Source of the DNA: Actinomycetota bacterium
GTDB lineage: Bacteria; Actinomycetota; Actinomycetes; Streptosporangiales; Streptosporangiaceae
DNA: 8,299 nucleotides
NCBI GenBank assembly: GCA_003242605.1
Contig: QGUZ01000221.1
Span: 1 to 8,299 of the forward strand
Direction of reading: 5' to 3'
Below are positions 6,920 to 8,299 of the stretch, in pieces; positions within the stretch are counted from its first letter, which is position 1, and every line of letters starts with the position of its first letter. The notes under the pieces are model-generated. The model had not been told where the DNA came from. It searched no databases and was given only the letters and a program-made list of their open reading frames with translations. A program made the position numbers and the translations under genes.

Positions 6920-7960
6920 GTGACCGCGTCATCCAGGAGACCCGAACCGCCGTACGCGCGGATCGTCACCGAGATCCGGCGTCGCATCGAGGCGGGCGAG
7001 CTGCGCCCGGGCGACCGCATCCCGTCGGCCCGCCAGATCACCAAGGAGTGGGGCGTGGCGATCGCGACCGCCACCAAGGTGCTCGCCGTACTGCGGCAGG
7101 AGGGCCTCGTGCACCCCCGGCCCGGTGTCGGCACCGTCGTCGTCGCGCCACCGGCCCCGGCACCGGCCGCGGCACCCGGCGCGCCGGGCGCCGTCGCCTC
7201 CATGCCCGGGTCGCGCTCCGCGGAGGCCGGGCTCCGCGGGCCCGGACCGGCGCCGCGCCGCGCCGGTCGCCACCCCGACCACGAGCTGACCCGGGACCGC
7301 ATCGTCCGGGCGGGCATCGAGATCGCCGACGCCGAGGGCCTCGCCGCGCTCTCCATGCGGCGCATCGCCACCGAGCTCGATGTGGCGACCATGTCCCTCT
7401 ACCGCCACGTGCCGAGCAAGGACGAACTCGTCATCCTCATGTACGACGCCGTCTTCGGCGCCGCCTCCTACCCCGACCCGCCCCCGCCGGGCTGGCGGGA
7501 ACGCCTGGAGATCGGCGCCCGCACCCAGTGGGAGGTGTACCGGCGGCACCCCTGGGTGGCCCAGGCCGTCTCGTTCACCCGGCCCGTCCCGACCCCGCAC
7601 GCCGTCGGGCACACCGAATGGCTGCTGCGGTCGATGGACGGGCTCGGCCTCTCCGACGAGCAGATGCTGTACATCGCCGTCACCGTCGCCAACTACGTGC
7701 GCGGCACCGCGGTCAACTTCGTGCTGGAGGCCGAGGCGCGCCGGGACACCGGCCTCACCGACGAGGAGTGGATGGCGGAACACGACCCCGTGATCGAGGA
7801 GGCCTTCACCGACGGCCGCCACCCGATCATGGCCCGCATCGCCCAGCGGCCCGGCCTCGACCTCAACCTCGACAGGCTCTTCGAGTTCGGGCTCGCCCGC
7901 CTCCTCGACGGCATCGAGGCCCTGGTGGCGGCGGAGGCCCGCCGTACGGGCCAAGGGTGA
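6920..7960 (+). CDS. GntR-TetR fusion transcriptional regulator
   Basis: This 346-residue cytoplasmic regulator has two DNA-binding heads. Residues about 11-75 form a GntR winged helix: YARIVTEIRRRIEAGEL, then LRPGDRIPSARQI, the recognition region VAIATATKVLAVLRQEGL, and the wing PGVGTVVV. A Pro/Ala/Gly-rich linker runs from about 76 to 118. Residues about 122-170 form a TetR_N helix-turn-helix (RDRIVRAGIEIADAEGLAAL, then MRRIATELDVATMSLYRHVPSKDEL). Residues about 190-338 form a helical ligand-binding and dimerisation domain resembling the tetracycline-repressor C-terminal family, ending FEFGLARLLDGIEALV. The GTG start is set by GAGAGGA upstream and by the GntR domain beginning about ten residues in. 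The gene is divergent from the MFS exporter across a palindrome-rich region, so repression of the exporter and of itself is likely. The inducer is unknown. Such fusions occur in other actinobacteria, but how the two heads share DNA is unclear to me. Confidence 0.93.
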   Translation: MTASSRRPEPPYARIVTEIRRRIEAGELRPGDRIPSARQITKEWGVAIATATKVLAVLRQEGLVHPRPGVGTVVVAPPAPAPAAAPGAPGAVASMPGSRSAEAGLRGPGPAPRRAGRHPDHELTRDRIVRAGIEIADAEGLAALSMRRIATELDVATMSLYRHVPSKDELVILMYDAVFGAASYPDPPPPGWRERLEIGARTQWEVYRRHPWVAQAVSFTRPVPTPHAVGHTEWLLRSMDGLGLSDEQMLYIAVTVANYVRGTAVNFVLEAEARRDTGLTDEEWMAEHDPVIEEAFTDGRHPIMARIAQRPGLDLNLDRLFEFGLARLLDGIEALVAAEARRTGQG

Positions 7961-8299
7961 CGGGCCCATGCCGCGCGCCGCGCAGCGAGCCGGAGAGGCT
8001 CGCCGGCGGCGACGAGGCTTCTTGGCGCTCGGGCCCTCGCCGGCCCGGCCTCGATACCGGGTGCCGCCCAGGCGCCCGGCGAGCAGCCCGACCGCGTCGA
8101 CCGGACGGTCTCGGTGCGGAGCTCGCGGCGTGCAACGCCGGGTCGCCGCCGCGCTGCGGCGCACGCGGCCACCGCCGAGCACCGGGAGCGGCTCGTCTCC
8201 GCCCTGATCGGCCTGCCCCCCAGAGGGGTCCCCCGCCCCCCCCCCCCGGGCGCGCCCCCCCCCACATAGGGGACAACCACACCGCGCGGGGGGCCCGGG
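7961..8299. other. Non-coding or unrecognised stretch at the right edge
   Basis: Apart from the hairpin at 7985-8003, I recognise no gene in these 339 bp. Open frames exist on both strands, but their translations are arginine/proline-rich and unlike known proteins, as expected from GC-rich non-coding DNA. The last 85 bases contain C runs of 6 (8216-8221), 12 (8236-8247) and 9 (8255-8263), so local sequence quality, and any frame reading there, is doubtful. Confidence 0.5.
7985..8003 (+). terminator. Candidate hairpin terminator after the regulator gene
   Basis: GCGAGCC-GGAGA-GGCTCGC forms a perfect 7-bp stem with a 5-nt loop, beginning 24 nt after the regulator stop codon. It is followed by GC-rich sequence without a T-run, a common form of actinomycete terminator. 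Position and perfect pairing favour a terminator, but no test is possible here. Confidence 0.45.

Noticed and set aside
8127..8139. Small inverted repeat GGCGT-GCA-ACGCC.
   Set aside because: A 5-bp stem in sequence this GC-rich is expected by chance and is not next to any gene end.
6929..8182. Long minus-strand frame opposite the regulator, including a plausible-looking DRPVDAVGLLAGRLGGTRY segment.
   Set aside because: Most of it is antisense to the regulator, with His/Gly/Val-rich shadow composition. The segment alone is not enough to claim a gene.
7961..8269. The regulator frame continues without a stop to TAG at 8267-8269, with one protein-like patch (HAATAEHRERLVSALIGLPP).
   Set aside because: There is no start codon with a ribosome binding site, the rest is Arg/Pro-rich, the end runs through the C homopolymers, and a hairpin follows the regulator stop. 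The regulator already ends at the normal family boundary.

Overview
This 8.3 kb window comes from the chromosome of a very GC-rich actinomycete. The GC-rich third codon positions, GTG starts and the families present (AfsR-like SARP/NB-ARC/TPR regulator, actinobacterial Nudix hydrolases, DHA2 drug exporter, GntR-TetR fusion regulator) all point that way. The genus cannot be fixed from sequence reading alone. I see no rRNA, tRNA, CRISPR array or insertion sequence.

Layout, left to right. (1) On the minus strand, a large AfsR-like regulator occupies about 98-3190. Its stop codon interrupts a reading frame that continues to the left edge and still resembles the usual C-terminal tail of the family. 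(2) A 126-129 bp divergent intergenic region separates it from a plus-strand gene (3320-4900) for a multidomain house-cleaning hydrolase. This protein joins a MazG/PRA-PH-like domain, two Nudix domains with catalytic boxes, and a third Nudix-like C-terminal domain that has lost its catalytic box. (3) A 130 bp convergent gap with a short GC hairpin follows. (4) On the minus strand, 5031-6593 encodes a 14-TM DHA2/SmvA-LfrA-type MFS exporter. (5) A 326 bp divergent regulatory region (6594-6919) carries three palindromes. A perfect 20-bp one fills the spacer of the exporter promoter, and two copies of GTGTACTAGTAC lie exactly 100 bp apart. (6) On the plus strand, 6920-7960 encodes a one-chain regulator with both a GntR winged helix and a full TetR repressor module. 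(7) The last 339 bp contain a hairpin just after the regulator gene, no recognisable gene, and C homopolymer runs at the right edge.

The most interesting unit is the exporter/regulator pair. The regulator has two different DNA-binding heads, and the shared intergenic region has two different classes of palindrome that share a TGTAC half-site. I infer that the GntR head may read the compact TGTACTAGTACA sites and the TetR head the 20-bp site over the exporter promoter. Ligand binding to the TetR C-terminal domain would then release exporter expression. The second most interesting item is the four-domain hydrolase.
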